Shown here piece by piece: positions 40,950 to 49,513 of a stretch of DNA of 64,000 nt; position 1 is the stretch's first letter, and every line of letters begins with the position of its first letter. The notes under the pieces were generated by a model, which worked only from the letters and a program-made list of their open reading frames with translations, was not told the DNA's origin and searched no databases. The translations under genes were made by a program, and so were the position numbers. The stretch comes from Streptomyces turgidiscabies Car8 (GTDB taxonomy: Bacteria > Actinomycetota > Actinomycetes > Streptomycetales > Streptomycetaceae): positions 90,169-154,168 of the forward strand of contig NZ_AEJB01000514.1 in assembly GCF_000331005.1 (NCBI RefSeq), in the 5' to 3' direction.

Positions 40950-41885
40950 ATGATGGTCCCCGCGGCACTGCTGCTGCTCGGCGCGCTGACCGCCGTCGTC
41001 GCCCCGCGGCTGCTCGCCCGTGCCGACTGGCCGGACCGCGAACCGGTGGTCGCCCTGTGGGTGTGGCAGTGCGTGGTGGCGGCCGTACTGATGTGCTGCG
41101 CGCTGTCGATGACGCTCAGCGCGGCGGCGGCCTGGCAGGCGGTGCGCGGCCATGTGTTCGCCCCGGCACCGCACGAGGTCGTGGAGGCCTACGTCCTGGG
41201 CGCCTCCCGCCCCTGGGCCGCGACGACGGCCGTCGCGCTCGCCTGCGGCGGACTGTGGACCGCGGCGATGCTCGTCCGTGAGGTCGTACGGGCGCGCAGC
41301 CGGCGCAGGCTGCGACGCACCGAACTCCTCGTCCGCGCACCGCTGTTGCCCGGTGAGGAGCCCGCCCCCGACCGGCTGGTGGTTCTGGAGGGCGAGCGTG
41401 CCGACGCCTGGTGGCTGACCGGCACCGCACCCGGGCTCGTCGTCACCACGGCCGCGCTGCGCCGCCTGAAAGGACGTCAGCTGGACGCGATGCTCGCCCA
41501 CGAGCAGGGGCACGCGCGGGCCCGCCACGACTGGCTGCTGCACTGCTCGGGCGCGCTGGCCGCCGGGTTTCCGCAGGTGCCGGTCTTCGCCTCTTTCCGG
41601 GACGAGATGCACCGGCTGGTGGAACTCGCCGCCGACGACATGGCCTCCCGGCGCTTCGGCCGTCTGACGACCGCCCTCGCCCTGGTCGAACTCAACGAGG
41701 ACCGGGGCGTGTTCGGCCCGTCCCCGACGCCGCAGGCCCATGTCCCGCTGCGCGTCCACCGGTTGCTGACCGCACCGGACCGGTTGACAGCGGGCCGCCG
41801 GCTCCGGCTGACGGCGGCCGCGGCCCTCGTGCCGGTGATCCCGGTCCTGGTGGCGTTCGCACCGGGGTTGCGAGCACTCGGTTAG
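40950..41885 (+). CDS. M56 family (BlaR1/HtpX-like) membrane metallopeptidase
   Basis: A 311-residue membrane zinc protease. Two helices, a short loop, then a third (WAATTAVALACGGLWTAAML), and the catalytic site LDAMLAHEQGHARARHDWLLH with His-Glu-x-x-His near residue 187 and the downstream Glu in RLVELAADDMASRR as third ligand. A final hydrophobic helix closes the protein. Relatives relay antibiotic or stress signals by cutting repressors of the BlaI type, but no BlaI gene is beside it. It starts at ATG 40950, probably leaderless (TAGGCT at 40938-40943). Confidence 0.9.
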   Translation: MMVPAALLLLGALTAVVAPRLLARADWPDREPVVALWVWQCVVAAVLMCCALSMTLSAAAAWQAVRGHVFAPAPHEVVEAYVLGASRPWAATTAVALACGGLWTAAMLVREVVRARSRRRLRRTELLVRAPLLPGEEPAPDRLVVLEGERADAWWLTGTAPGLVVTTAALRRLKGRQLDAMLAHEQGHARARHDWLLHCSGALAAGFPQVPVFASFRDEMHRLVELAADDMASRRFGRLTTALALVELNEDRGVFGPSPTPQAHVPLRVHRLLTAPDRLTAGRRLRLTAAAALVPVIPVLVAFAPGLRALG

Positions 41886-41942
41886 CGCGCCGACGTACAC
41901 CTCGGCTGGCCTCCCGACCGGCGCGTCGGCGAGGATCGCCTC

Positions 41943-42629
41943 ATGAGCACCCCCCACCTCACCCCCCGGCTCCAGCTCCCGATATATCGGCGGGCCGTCC
42001 GCGCCTCCGTCGCCCTGGCCCTCGCCTCCGTACTGCTGCTGACACTGGTCGCGGTGGACTGGCACCCGCTGATCACCCTCGACGGAGACATCGCGCGGGC
42101 CACCCATCGCTGGGCGGTCGACGAACCGGGGCTCACGCACGCGTTCCGGATCCTGACGGACTGGGTGTGGGACCCGCTGACGATGCGTCTGCTGTGTGCG
42201 GCCGTCGCGGTGTGGCTGGTGTGGCGGCATTCGGCGTGGGGGCTCGCGCTGTGGCTGGCGATCGCCTGCGCGCTGGGCACGGTGCTCCAGCAGGCGCTGA
42301 AGGCGGCGGTCGGCCGCGCCCGTCCCGTGTGGCCGGACCCCGTCGACTCCGCGCACTACGCGGCCTTCCCTTCCGGGCACGCCATGACCGCCACGGTGGT
42401 GTGCGGCCTCCTGCTGTTCCTGCTGCGCCGCTACGGCGCCGGCCGAGTCGTGTGGCGTACGGCGGTCGCCGGGTCGGTGATCTCGGTCCTGGGTGTCGGC
42501 CTGACCCGGATCTGGCTCGGCGTCCACTGGCCCTCCGACGTGCTCGGCGGATGGCTCCTCGGGGCGCTCGTGGTCGCGCTGGCCGTGCTGTCGTACGAGC
42601 GGTTCGAGCGGGCCCCCGAGCGGCCCTGA
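41943..42629 (+). CDS. PAP2 family phosphatase
   Basis: A 228-residue membrane phosphatase of the PAP2 superfamily. Six helices and the three-part active site: KAAVGRARPVWP (K-x6-RP), AFPSGHAMTATV (PSGH), and LTRIWLGVHWPSDVLGG (SR-x5-H-x3-D form). It probably removes phosphate from lipid or isoprenoid phosphates on the outer side of the membrane. Located 57 bp after the M56 gene on the same strand, so it may share a transcript; its own start at ATG 41943 has little ribosome-binding sequence. Confidence 0.92.
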   Translation: MSTPHLTPRLQLPIYRRAVRASVALALASVLLLTLVAVDWHPLITLDGDIARATHRWAVDEPGLTHAFRILTDWVWDPLTMRLLCAAVAVWLVWRHSAWGLALWLAIACALGTVLQQALKAAVGRARPVWPDPVDSAHYAAFPSGHAMTATVVCGLLLFLLRRYGAGRVVWRTAVAGSVISVLGVGLTRIWLGVHWPSDVLGGWLLGALVVALAVLSYERFERAPERP

Positions 42630-42762
42630 CCCCACCGGTTCACGCCTCCACTTGCGGACGGTCCCGTTCAGCCCCGACCACCCCAGAACCGTACATACGA
42701 TCGACGAAGGCTGCGGGAGACACCCGTCCGAGCCATCGAGAGAAGTCGAAACGGGGATCAAC

Positions 42763-43116
42763 TTGTCCAGTATTTCGAGACGTTCGCTGCTGGGTTACTC
42801 GGGGACGGCCGCGGCGGGCGCCGCCCTGGGAACGGCGACCCAGGCGGAGGCGGCGGAGGACGACCCCACCGCCCTGCCCGAGTTCCCGTACAACACCGAG
42901 TTCAGCGGCGACTCCAACATCCGCAACGCCGAGTTCGGCGAGCCCGACGGGCACGTGGGCATCTCGTTCAGGGTGAACTGCAGTACGACCGGCCCCGCCC
43001 GCCCGAACCAGATCGACCCCATCGACATCGCCAACGCGCTCAACGCCTATCTGGAGTCCCGTGGCTGGCCGCCCATGACGTTCTACGGCACCCCGGTGCC
43101 GGCCCCGCTGAACTGA
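42763..43116 (+). CDS. Small Tat-exported protein of unknown function
   Basis: A 117-residue precursor starting at TTG 42763. The Tat signal SRRSLLGYSGTAAAGAALGTATQAEAA has the Arg-Arg pair and an alanine-rich hydrophobic core, cut around residue 29. The mature part of about 88 residues (EFPYNTEFSGDSNIRNAEFGEPDGHVGISFRVNC, then DPIDIANALNAYLESRGWPPMTFYG) has one Cys and no family I know. GGGGAT lies five bases before the TTG. Third-position GC and the clean signal make it a real gene; function unknown. Confidence 0.78.
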   Translation: MSSISRRSLLGYSGTAAAGAALGTATQAEAAEDDPTALPEFPYNTEFSGDSNIRNAEFGEPDGHVGISFRVNCSTTGPARPNQIDPIDIANALNAYLESRGWPPMTFYGTPVPAPLN

Positions 43117-43136
43117 CGGAGGCCATGTCAGGGGCC

Positions 43137-43160
43137 CCTCTACTGCGATCGCAGTAGAGG
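43137..43160. promoter_or_regulatory. Perfect 24-bp palindrome upstream of the MMPL exporter
   Basis: Uninterrupted palindrome with core TACTGCGATCGCAGTA, flanked by matching CCTC and GAGG ends. It sits 21 bp after the Tat-protein stop and 108 bp before the MMPL start. Operator for a TetR-like or response-regulator dimer is most likely; it could also fold as a hairpin. Confidence 0.6.
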
Positions 43161-43267
43161 CAGGTGTCTGCGTAGGGCCAACGACGGGAGGCCGTTGAAC
43201 TGCGAGCGTGAGGGTGGGCCGTGATCGTCGGCCCGCCTTCACGGCAGTTCCCTGGAAAGGCTCGTCG

Positions 43268-45463
43268 ATGTCCTCTCTCGCCCGCTGGTGCCACCGGCAC
43301 CGGCTCGCCGTCGTCCTGGTCTGGGTGGGCCTGCTGCTCGCCCTGGGAGCCGGGGTCGGCGCGGCCGGCAACGCCTTCGGCAACAGCCCGACCTCGCAGG
43401 ACACCGACTCGGCCAGGGCGACGGCCCTGCTGCAGCAGGCCTCGAACAGCGCGGCGGGCAAGAGCGGCCGGGTCGTCTGGCAGCTCGACGGTGCCAAGGT
43501 CACCGACCCCGCGGCCGAGAAGGCGATGACGGGGGCACTGGACCGCATCGCCGACGCCCCGGGCGTCGCCGCGGTGAGCAGTCCCTACACGACTGAGGGC
43601 AAGGCGCAGGTCAGCGCGGACGGCGCGACCGCGTACGCCACGGTCGCCTTCGGCCGGGACGTGGAAGACGCCCAGATCGACCATGTCAAGGAGCTCGCGA
43701 CCGCCCCGGAGTCGGGAAGCCTGCACATCGCGCTCAACGGGCAGGCGTTCACCGTCAACCCCGAGCCGAACCCCGTGGCCGACGCCATGGGCATCATCCT
43801 CGCCTTCTTCGTGCTCCTGTTCGTCTTCCGCGCGGTGTGGGTGGCGGCGCTGCCCATCATCACGGCCGTCGTCGGCGTCGGAACCTCCGCCGTCGCCGTG
43901 ATCCTGCTCAGCCACGTGATCACGCTCTCCAGCACCACGCTGACCCTCGGCTCGCTGATCGGCCTCGGCGTGGGCATCGACTACGCCCTGTTCATCGTCA
44001 ACCGGCACCGCGCCAACCTGCTGGCGGGCATGGCCGTCCCCGAGTCGATCGCCAAGTCCCTCAACACCTCGGGCCGCGCGGTGCTCTTCGCCGGTCTGAC
44101 CGTCGTCGTCGCGCTGCTCGGCATGCTCACCCTGAACGTCGGCATCATCAACGGCATGGCCATCGGCGCGGCCCTCACCGTGGTCCTGACCGTCCTGGCC
44201 GCCGTCACCCTGCTGCCCGCCCTGCTCGGCATGATCGGCCGACGGGTCCTCAGCCGCAAGGAGCGCCGGGGGGCGGCCGATGGAACCATGCGGCGCGCCT
44301 CCGGGCGGCCCGGTCTGTGGACCCGGTGGGCCGAGCAGGTCCAGGCCCGCCCCAAGGCCCTCGGTCTGGTCGCCCTGGCCGTGCTCGCGGCGCTCGCGTT
44401 CCCCACCCTGTCGCTGCGCCTCGGCGCGTCCGACGACGGCAACCTGCCCACGACCTCCACGAACCGCCAGGCCTACGACATGATCGCGGACGGGTTCGGC
44501 CCCGGCTTCAACGGACCGCTCGTCCTCGCCGTCCAGGCACCCACCACCGCCGACAGGGCCGCCGAGGCCAAGCTCGTCACCGCCCTCCAGCGGGTCGACG
44601 GCGTCGCCAGTGCCTCCGGCACACCCATGGAGCAGGGGCAGAAGGTCGGTGTCATCTCCGTCGTACCGACGACCTCGCCCCAGTCCGCGGCCACCTCCGA
44701 CCTGATCAGCCACCTGCGCGACAAGGTGATACCGCCGGCCGAGCAGGGCACCTCGATGAAGGTCTACGTCGGTGGTCTCACCGCGAGCAACGACGACTTC
44801 GCGTCCGTCCTGATGTCCAAACTGCCGGTGTTCGTGCTGGTGATCGCCGTCCTCGGCTTCCTGCTGCTGACCATCGCCTTCCGCAGCCTGCTCATCCCGG
44901 CCGTCGGCGCGGTGCTCAACATCCTCAGCATCGGGGTGGCCTTCGGCGCGATCGTCGTCGTCTTCCAGTACGGATTCGGCGCCGGCCTGCTCGGACTCGG
45001 CGCCGCCGGACCCATCGAGTCGTTCGTGCCGATCCTGGTCGTCGGCATCATGTTCGGCCTCTCCATGGACTACCAGGTCTTCCTGGTCAGCCGGATGCGC
45101 GAGGAGTGGGCCCACACCGGAGACAGCCGCAGGGCCGTCAGGATCGGGCAGGCGGAGACCGGCAAGGTGATCGCGGTCGCCGCCACCATCATGGTCTGCG
45201 TCTTCGGTTCCTTCGTCTTCGGCGGCATGCGCGTCATCGCCGAGTTCGGTGTCAGCCTCGCCCTGGCCGTCGCCGTGGACGCCTTGCTGATCCGCATGGT
45301 CGTCGTCCCGGCGCTCATGCACCTGTGCGGAGCGGCGAACTGGTGGCTGCCCCGACGGCTCGACAAGGCACTGCCCAACGTGTCCGTCGAGGGCCCCGCG
45401 GACGAGCCGGCGCCGTCGCCGTACCCGGTGCGGGAGCCGCAGGCCGTCGGCCTGCCCGACTGA
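43268..45463 (+). CDS. MMPL family transporter
   Basis: A 731-residue RND-type exporter. Two repeats, each with an outer loop and five or six helices; NPVADAMGIILAFFVLLFVFRA and GSLIGLGVGIDYALFIVNRHRANLLAG in the first half (with the conserved Gly-Asp-Tyr-Ala), and the parallel VVGIMFGLSMDYQVFLVSRMREEWAHTGDS in the second. MMPL proteins export lipids, glycolipids or drugs. The start ATG at 43268 follows GGAAAGG. It precedes the two-component system at 45560 by 96 bp on the same strand and has the perfect palindrome at 43137 upstream; it may be that system's target. Confidence 0.92.
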   Translation: MSSLARWCHRHRLAVVLVWVGLLLALGAGVGAAGNAFGNSPTSQDTDSARATALLQQASNSAAGKSGRVVWQLDGAKVTDPAAEKAMTGALDRIADAPGVAAVSSPYTTEGKAQVSADGATAYATVAFGRDVEDAQIDHVKELATAPESGSLHIALNGQAFTVNPEPNPVADAMGIILAFFVLLFVFRAVWVAALPIITAVVGVGTSAVAVILLSHVITLSSTTLTLGSLIGLGVGIDYALFIVNRHRANLLAGMAVPESIAKSLNTSGRAVLFAGLTVVVALLGMLTLNVGIINGMAIGAALTVVLTVLAAVTLLPALLGMIGRRVLSRKERRGAADGTMRRASGRPGLWTRWAEQVQARPKALGLVALAVLAALAFPTLSLRLGASDDGNLPTTSTNRQAYDMIADGFGPGFNGPLVLAVQAPTTADRAAEAKLVTALQRVDGVASASGTPMEQGQKVGVISVVPTTSPQSAATSDLISHLRDKVIPPAEQGTSMKVYVGGLTASNDDFASVLMSKLPVFVLVIAVLGFLLLTIAFRSLLIPAVGAVLNILSIGVAFGAIVVVFQYGFGAGLLGLGAAGPIESFVPILVVGIMFGLSMDYQVFLVSRMREEWAHTGDSRRAVRIGQAETGKVIAVAATIMVCVFGSFVFGGMRVIAEFGVSLALAVAVDALLIRMVVVPALMHLCGAANWWLPRRLDKALPNVSVEGPADEPAPSPYPVREPQAVGLPD

Positions 45464-45559
45464 CGCCGGTCGTACGACGTAGGGAAGCCCCGGGCGCGGG
45501 CCGGCCGGGCGGAATTCTCAGGGCCCGACGGGCCGGTCCGCGCTGGCTACAGTGAGGGA

Positions 45560-46744
45560 ATGGACGTGAGGATGGTGTGGCAGCAGTGGCTGTCCCGTCA
45601 TGACCGGATCAGGGACGCGCTCCCGGTGGTACCGGTGATCGTGATCTCCGCCGCGGCGACCGCCGCCTCCGGCGACTCCGGCTGGCACGAACCGCGTTGG
45701 GACGACGCGGTGTGGACCGCGCTGTCCTGTCTGCCCCTCGTCGTACGAAGCCGTTGGCCGCTGCCTGTCGCTCTGCTCACCCTGGCCGGTGACCTCACGC
45801 TGATGGCTTTCGCCTCGGACGTCACGCTGGCCCCGGCGGCCAGCCTCGTCGCTCTGTACACCCTGGCCGTGCTCGGCAGCCGGCGCACCGCGTGGATCGT
45901 CGGCCTCGCCGCCGCTGTGGCGATCACCGGCGTGTACGCCGCCAGCCACCAGGAGTCCCTGGTGGCTGGAGTCAGCCTGCTGCACCTCGACTTCGCGCTC
46001 GCGGCGACCGCGCTGGGCCGCGCCGTCCGCAATCGCCGGGACGGCCTCGCCAAGGCCAGGGCACGCGCGGACCAGGCCGAAAGCACGCGGGAGGAGGAGG
46101 CCAGGCGCCGGGTCACGGTCGAGCGCGTGCGCATCGCGCGCGATCTGCACGACGTCGTCGCCCACCACATCACCCTGGTCAACGCCCAGGCGGGGGTCGC
46201 TCACCATCTCATGCGCACCAGTCCCGACCAGGCGTACGAGGCCCTGGCGCACATCAAGGACAACAGCCGCGCGGCGCTCGACGAACTGCGCGCCACCGTC
46301 GGCCTGTTGCGCCAGCCCGACGACGCGCCCGGTTCCCGGGCCCCCATCCCCCGCCTCGCCGACCTCGACATCCTCACCGCCGGGCTCCGCGCGAGCGGGC
46401 TGTCCGTCGAGGTGGCCCACACCGGCAGCCGGTCTCCGCTGGCACCGGCCACCGAGCTGACCGCCTACCGCATCATCCAGGAAGCCCTCACCAACACCCA
46501 CAAGCACGCGTCGGCGACCCGGGCCGCCGTGGTCCTGCACCACGGCCCGCACTCACTTCGCGTCACCGTGACGGACAACGGGCTCCCCGGCGCGCCGAAG
46601 GGCGCGGGCACCGGCCACGGCCTGATCGGCATGCACGAGCGCGCCGCCGCCATCGGCGGCACCGTCACCGCCGGCCCGCGGCCCGAGGGCGGCTTCCGGG
46701 TCGTCGCCGAACTGCCGCTCACCCTGGCTTCCACAGCCGCCTGA
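45560..46744 (+). CDS. Sensor histidine kinase (NarL-partner type)
   Basis: A 394-residue membrane kinase. About five helices over residues 20-150 with short loops, then RADQAESTREEEARRRVTVER as a coiled linker, the phosphorylation motif RIARDLHDVVAHHITLV, and an ATPase domain (YRIIQEALTNTHKHASA and GTGHGLIGMHERAAAIGG). The small sensor part suggests an intramembrane signal, for example cell-envelope or lipid stress. Followed 24 bp later by its response regulator. The MMPL gene upstream, on the same strand, is a likely functional partner. Confidence 0.93.
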   Translation: MDVRMVWQQWLSRHDRIRDALPVVPVIVISAAATAASGDSGWHEPRWDDAVWTALSCLPLVVRSRWPLPVALLTLAGDLTLMAFASDVTLAPAASLVALYTLAVLGSRRTAWIVGLAAAVAITGVYAASHQESLVAGVSLLHLDFALAATALGRAVRNRRDGLAKARARADQAESTREEEARRRVTVERVRIARDLHDVVAHHITLVNAQAGVAHHLMRTSPDQAYEALAHIKDNSRAALDELRATVGLLRQPDDAPGSRAPIPRLADLDILTAGLRASGLSVEVAHTGSRSPLAPATELTAYRIIQEALTNTHKHASATRAAVVLHHGPHSLRVTVTDNGLPGAPKGAGTGHGLIGMHERAAAIGGTVTAGPRPEGGFRVVAELPLTLASTAA

Positions 46745-46768
46745 CACCCCCATGAGGAATAGGCACCC

Positions 46769-47446
46769 ATGATGATTCGTGTCCTGCTCGCCGACGACCA
46801 GGCCCTGCTCCGCGGTACCTTCCGGCTGCTCATCGACGCACAGCCGGACATGGAGGTCGTCGCTGAGGCGTCCAACGGGCGGGAGGCGGCGCGACTGGCC
46901 CGTACCGAACGCCCCGACGTCGTCGTGATGGACATCCGGATGCCGGAGGTCGACGGCATCGAGGCCACCCGGCTGATCGGTCAGGACGAGGAGCTGGCGG
47001 GGGTCAAGATCCTTGTCCTGACCACGTTCGAGGAGGACGAACTCGTCGTCGAGGCCCTTCGGGCGGGTGCGAGCGGCTTCCTGGGCAAGGGAGTCGAACC
47101 CGCGCAACTGCTCGACACCGTGCGTCTTGTCGCGGCCGGTGAGGCGTTGCTCTCCCCCACCGCCACCAAGGGCCTCATCGCCCGCGTCCTCGCCCAGCCC
47201 GTCCCCGGCGACCTCGTCGACCCCCGCAGGCTGGCCGACCTGACACCCCGGGAACGCGAGGTACTGACCCTGGTGGGCACCGGTCTGTCCAACGGTGACA
47301 TCGCCGAACTCCTCTTCGTCACCCAGGTCACCGTCAAGACGCACGTCAACCGCGCCATGGCGAAACTCGGCGCCCGCGACCGCGCCCAACTCGTCGTCAT
47401 CGCCTACGAGACCGGCCTGGTCCGCGCCGGAGAACGTCAGCTCTGA
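46769..47446 (+). CDS. LuxR/NarL-family response regulator
   Basis: A 225-residue regulator. Receiver residues Asp9-Asp10, the phosphorylated Asp55 (VVVMDIRMPEVDG), and the conserved Lys in FLGKGVEPAQ; the C-terminal LuxR helix-turn-helix is LTPREREVLTLVGTGLSNGDIAELLFVTQVTVKTHVNRAMAKLG. Two in-frame ATG codons (46769, 46772) follow AGGAATAGG. It is translated right after its kinase. The 24-bp palindrome at 43137 upstream of the MMPL exporter is a candidate target. Confidence 0.94.
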   Translation: MMIRVLLADDQALLRGTFRLLIDAQPDMEVVAEASNGREAARLARTERPDVVVMDIRMPEVDGIEATRLIGQDEELAGVKILVLTTFEEDELVVEALRAGASGFLGKGVEPAQLLDTVRLVAAGEALLSPTATKGLIARVLAQPVPGDLVDPRRLADLTPREREVLTLVGTGLSNGDIAELLFVTQVTVKTHVNRAMAKLGARDRAQLVVIAYETGLVRAGERQL

Positions 47447-47495
47447 GACGGGCCCACGCCGGGCCGACCGCGCCCCACACTCCGAGTCCGGGTTG

Positions 47496-47978
47496 TCAGC
47501 CGTCGCCCAACGCCCTGTTGATCTGCCCCAGGGAGCTGGTCAGCCCTCCGTAGTCGGCCGGGGTGAGGGGGGCGACGAAGTACCTCTCGACGACCTGACC
47601 GTGTACCTCCGCGGCCCGCAGGAACACCGCCCCGCCGTGCTCGGTCACCTCGACCAGGACGCTCCGGCGGTCCTCCGGTGACGGCGTGCGACGTACCAGG
47701 GCGGCCTCTTCCATCCGGTCGATCAGCCGGGTGACGCCGCTGCTCGTGAGCGTGAGGTCGTCGGCGAGCGCATGCTGCGCGACTTCCTCACCCGGCTGAC
47801 GGCAGAGCCTGATGAGGACCTCGAACATCGTGTGGCTGATGCCGCACTCCCGTCTCAGGACGCTGTCGAGCCGCTGTTCCAGGCGGGTCGCGGCCTTGAT
47901 GAGCAGCCCGAAGTCCTGGACGAGCCGACTGTTGGCGGCCCGGACGGTCTCGGCACCCCGTTGGGTCTCGGCGTCCAC
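47496..47978 (-). CDS. MarR family transcriptional regulator
   Basis: A 160-residue winged-helix regulator. LIKAATRLEQRLDSVLRRECGISHTMFEVLIRLCRQPGEEVAQHALADDLTLTSSGVTRLIDRMEEAALVRRTPSPEDRRSVLVEVTEHG contains the recognition helix and the Asp-x-Arg wing. It is divergent from the PLP decarboxylase at 48146. The GTG at 47978 has AGAGGAG eight bases before it; the ATG-like start at 48014 lacks this. Inverted repeats in the promoter gap (48066-48090) are likely operators for both genes. Confidence 0.92.
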   Translation of the reverse strand: MDAETQRGAETVRAANSRLVQDFGLLIKAATRLEQRLDSVLRRECGISHTMFEVLIRLCRQPGEEVAQHALADDLTLTSSGVTRLIDRMEEAALVRRTPSPEDRRSVLVEVTEHGGAVFLRAAEVHGQVVERYFVAPLTPADYGGLTSSLGQINRALGDG

Positions 47979-48065
47979 CTGTGCGCTCCTCTCGTGCCGG
48001 GAAGGCTCCTGCACAGGGCCCCTTCCCGCGACTTTACTTCCCGATCACCTACCAACGTCTCAATT

Positions 48066-48090
48066 ACTGAGCAATCAATTGCTGATCAGT
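48066..48090. promoter_or_regulatory. Nested inverted repeats in the MarR/decarboxylase promoter
   Basis: AGCAAT-CA-ATTGCT (48070-48083) lies within ACTGA...TCAGT arms (48066-48070 and 48086-48090). The AT-rich context between divergent starts and the size suit a MarR dimer. Confidence 0.6.
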
Positions 48091-48145
48091 CAATGAAATC
48101 CTATGGTGGGCGCAGCACCGGGGGAATCCGAGGAAGGGGACATCC

Positions 48146-49504
48146 GTGGACCTGCAGCACTGGCTCGGCCGGGCCGACGACGCGATTCAGAAGTGGGCCG
48201 GCACCTTCGGCCCCTATCAGCCCCACCCCTCCCTGCACGTCGACGAGGACGCCTTCGCCGGCGTCTTCGAGGAGTTCACCGGGAGGCTGCGGGACAACTA
48301 TCCGTTCTTCCACCCGCGCTACGCGGGCCAGATGCTCAAGCCTCCGCACCCGGCAGCAGTGGTCGGCTACCTCACCGCCATGCTGATCAACCCGAACAAC
48401 CACGCCCTCGACGGCGGGCCCGCCACCGCGGCGATGGAACGTGAGACCGTCGCGCAGCTCGCCGCGATGTTCGGCTTCGACTCCCACCTCGGCCACCTCA
48501 CCACGAGCGGCACCATCGCCAACCTCGAAGCCCTGTTCGTCGCCCGGGAGATCCACCCCGGGCGGGGCGTCGCCTACAGCGCCGAAGCGCACTACACCCA
48601 CGGCCGCATGTGCCATGTCCTGGGCATGAAGGGACACCCGGTTCCCACCGACGGACAGGGCCGGATGGACGTGGACGCGCTGGAGGAGGTCCTTCGCACC
48701 GGTGACGTGGGCACGGTCGTCGTCACCGCCGGGACGACCGGCCTCGGCGCAGTCGATCCGGTCCACAGGATTCTCGCCCTCGGGGAGCGCTACGGCGTCC
48801 GACTCCACGTCGACGCCGCCTACGGCGGTTTCTTCACCCTGCTCGCGGGCTCCGACGAGCCCGAAGGACTCCCGCCCGAGCCCTGGCGGGCGATATCCCG
48901 GTGCGACTCGGTCGTCATCGACCCGCACAAGCACGGGCTGCAGCCGTACGGGTGCGGAGCCGTCATCTTCCGCGACCCCGAGGTGGGCCGCTTCTACCTG
49001 CACGACTCGCCCTACACCTACTTCACCTCCAGCGAGCTTCACCTCGGCGAGATCAGCCTGGAGTGCTCGCGAGCGGGAGCCTCGGCCGCCGCTCTGTGGC
49101 TCACCTTCCAGCTCATCCCGCCCACACCCGACGGTCTGGGGCGCGTCCTGGCAGCAGGACGCCGCGCCGCGCTGCGCTGGGCCGACCTGATCCGCGCGTC
49201 CGACGTCCTGGAGCTGTACCAGCAGCCGGAGTTGGACATCGTCGGCTACTTCCCACAGGTCGAACCCCGCACGCTGACCGCTGTCGACGCCGCGTCGGCA
49301 CGCATCCTGACCAGCGGCATGGCCCATCCCGATCCGGTGTTCCTGAGCACCCTCAGGGCCGACAGGGAGGCCTTCACGGTCCGCCACCCCTCTGTCACCG
49401 CGGACGCCGACGGGGCGCGCATCCTCCGCAGCGTGCTGATGAAGCCGGAGTCCGAGCAGCACGTCGACCGTCTCCACGACCAGGTCGAACAGCTCGCCCG
49501 ATAA
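48146..49504 (+). CDS. PLP-dependent amino-acid decarboxylase (group II)
   Basis: A 452-residue decarboxylase of the glutamate/diaminobutyrate/tyrosine type. Features in order: FHPRYAGQMLKPPHPAAVVG, the phosphate-binding region GHLTTSGTIANLEAL, HVDAAYGGFF with the PLP-nitrogen Asp223, and VIDPHKHGLQPYGCG with the PLP-binding Lys262. The C-terminus has LDIVGYFP. Such enzymes make diamines or amines; the exact amino acid is not clear. GTG at 48146 follows AAGGGG. It is divergent from MarR, which may control it, and 9 bp upstream of the HAD gene. Confidence 0.9.
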   Translation: MDLQHWLGRADDAIQKWAGTFGPYQPHPSLHVDEDAFAGVFEEFTGRLRDNYPFFHPRYAGQMLKPPHPAAVVGYLTAMLINPNNHALDGGPATAAMERETVAQLAAMFGFDSHLGHLTTSGTIANLEALFVAREIHPGRGVAYSAEAHYTHGRMCHVLGMKGHPVPTDGQGRMDVDALEEVLRTGDVGTVVVTAGTTGLGAVDPVHRILALGERYGVRLHVDAAYGGFFTLLAGSDEPEGLPPEPWRAISRCDSVVIDPHKHGLQPYGCGAVIFRDPEVGRFYLHDSPYTYFTSSELHLGEISLECSRAGASAAALWLTFQLIPPTPDGLGRVLAAGRRAALRWADLIRASDVLELYQQPELDIVGYFPQVEPRTLTAVDAASARILTSGMAHPDPVFLSTLRADREAFTVRHPSVTADADGARILRSVLMKPESEQHVDRLHDQVEQLAR

Positions 49505-49513
49505 GGTCCGCGC

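Noticed and set aside
43040..45322. A 760-codon minus-strand frame
   Set aside because: Antisense to the MMPL gene, His/Asp/Gly-rich without domain sense; the plus-strand gene is unmistakable.
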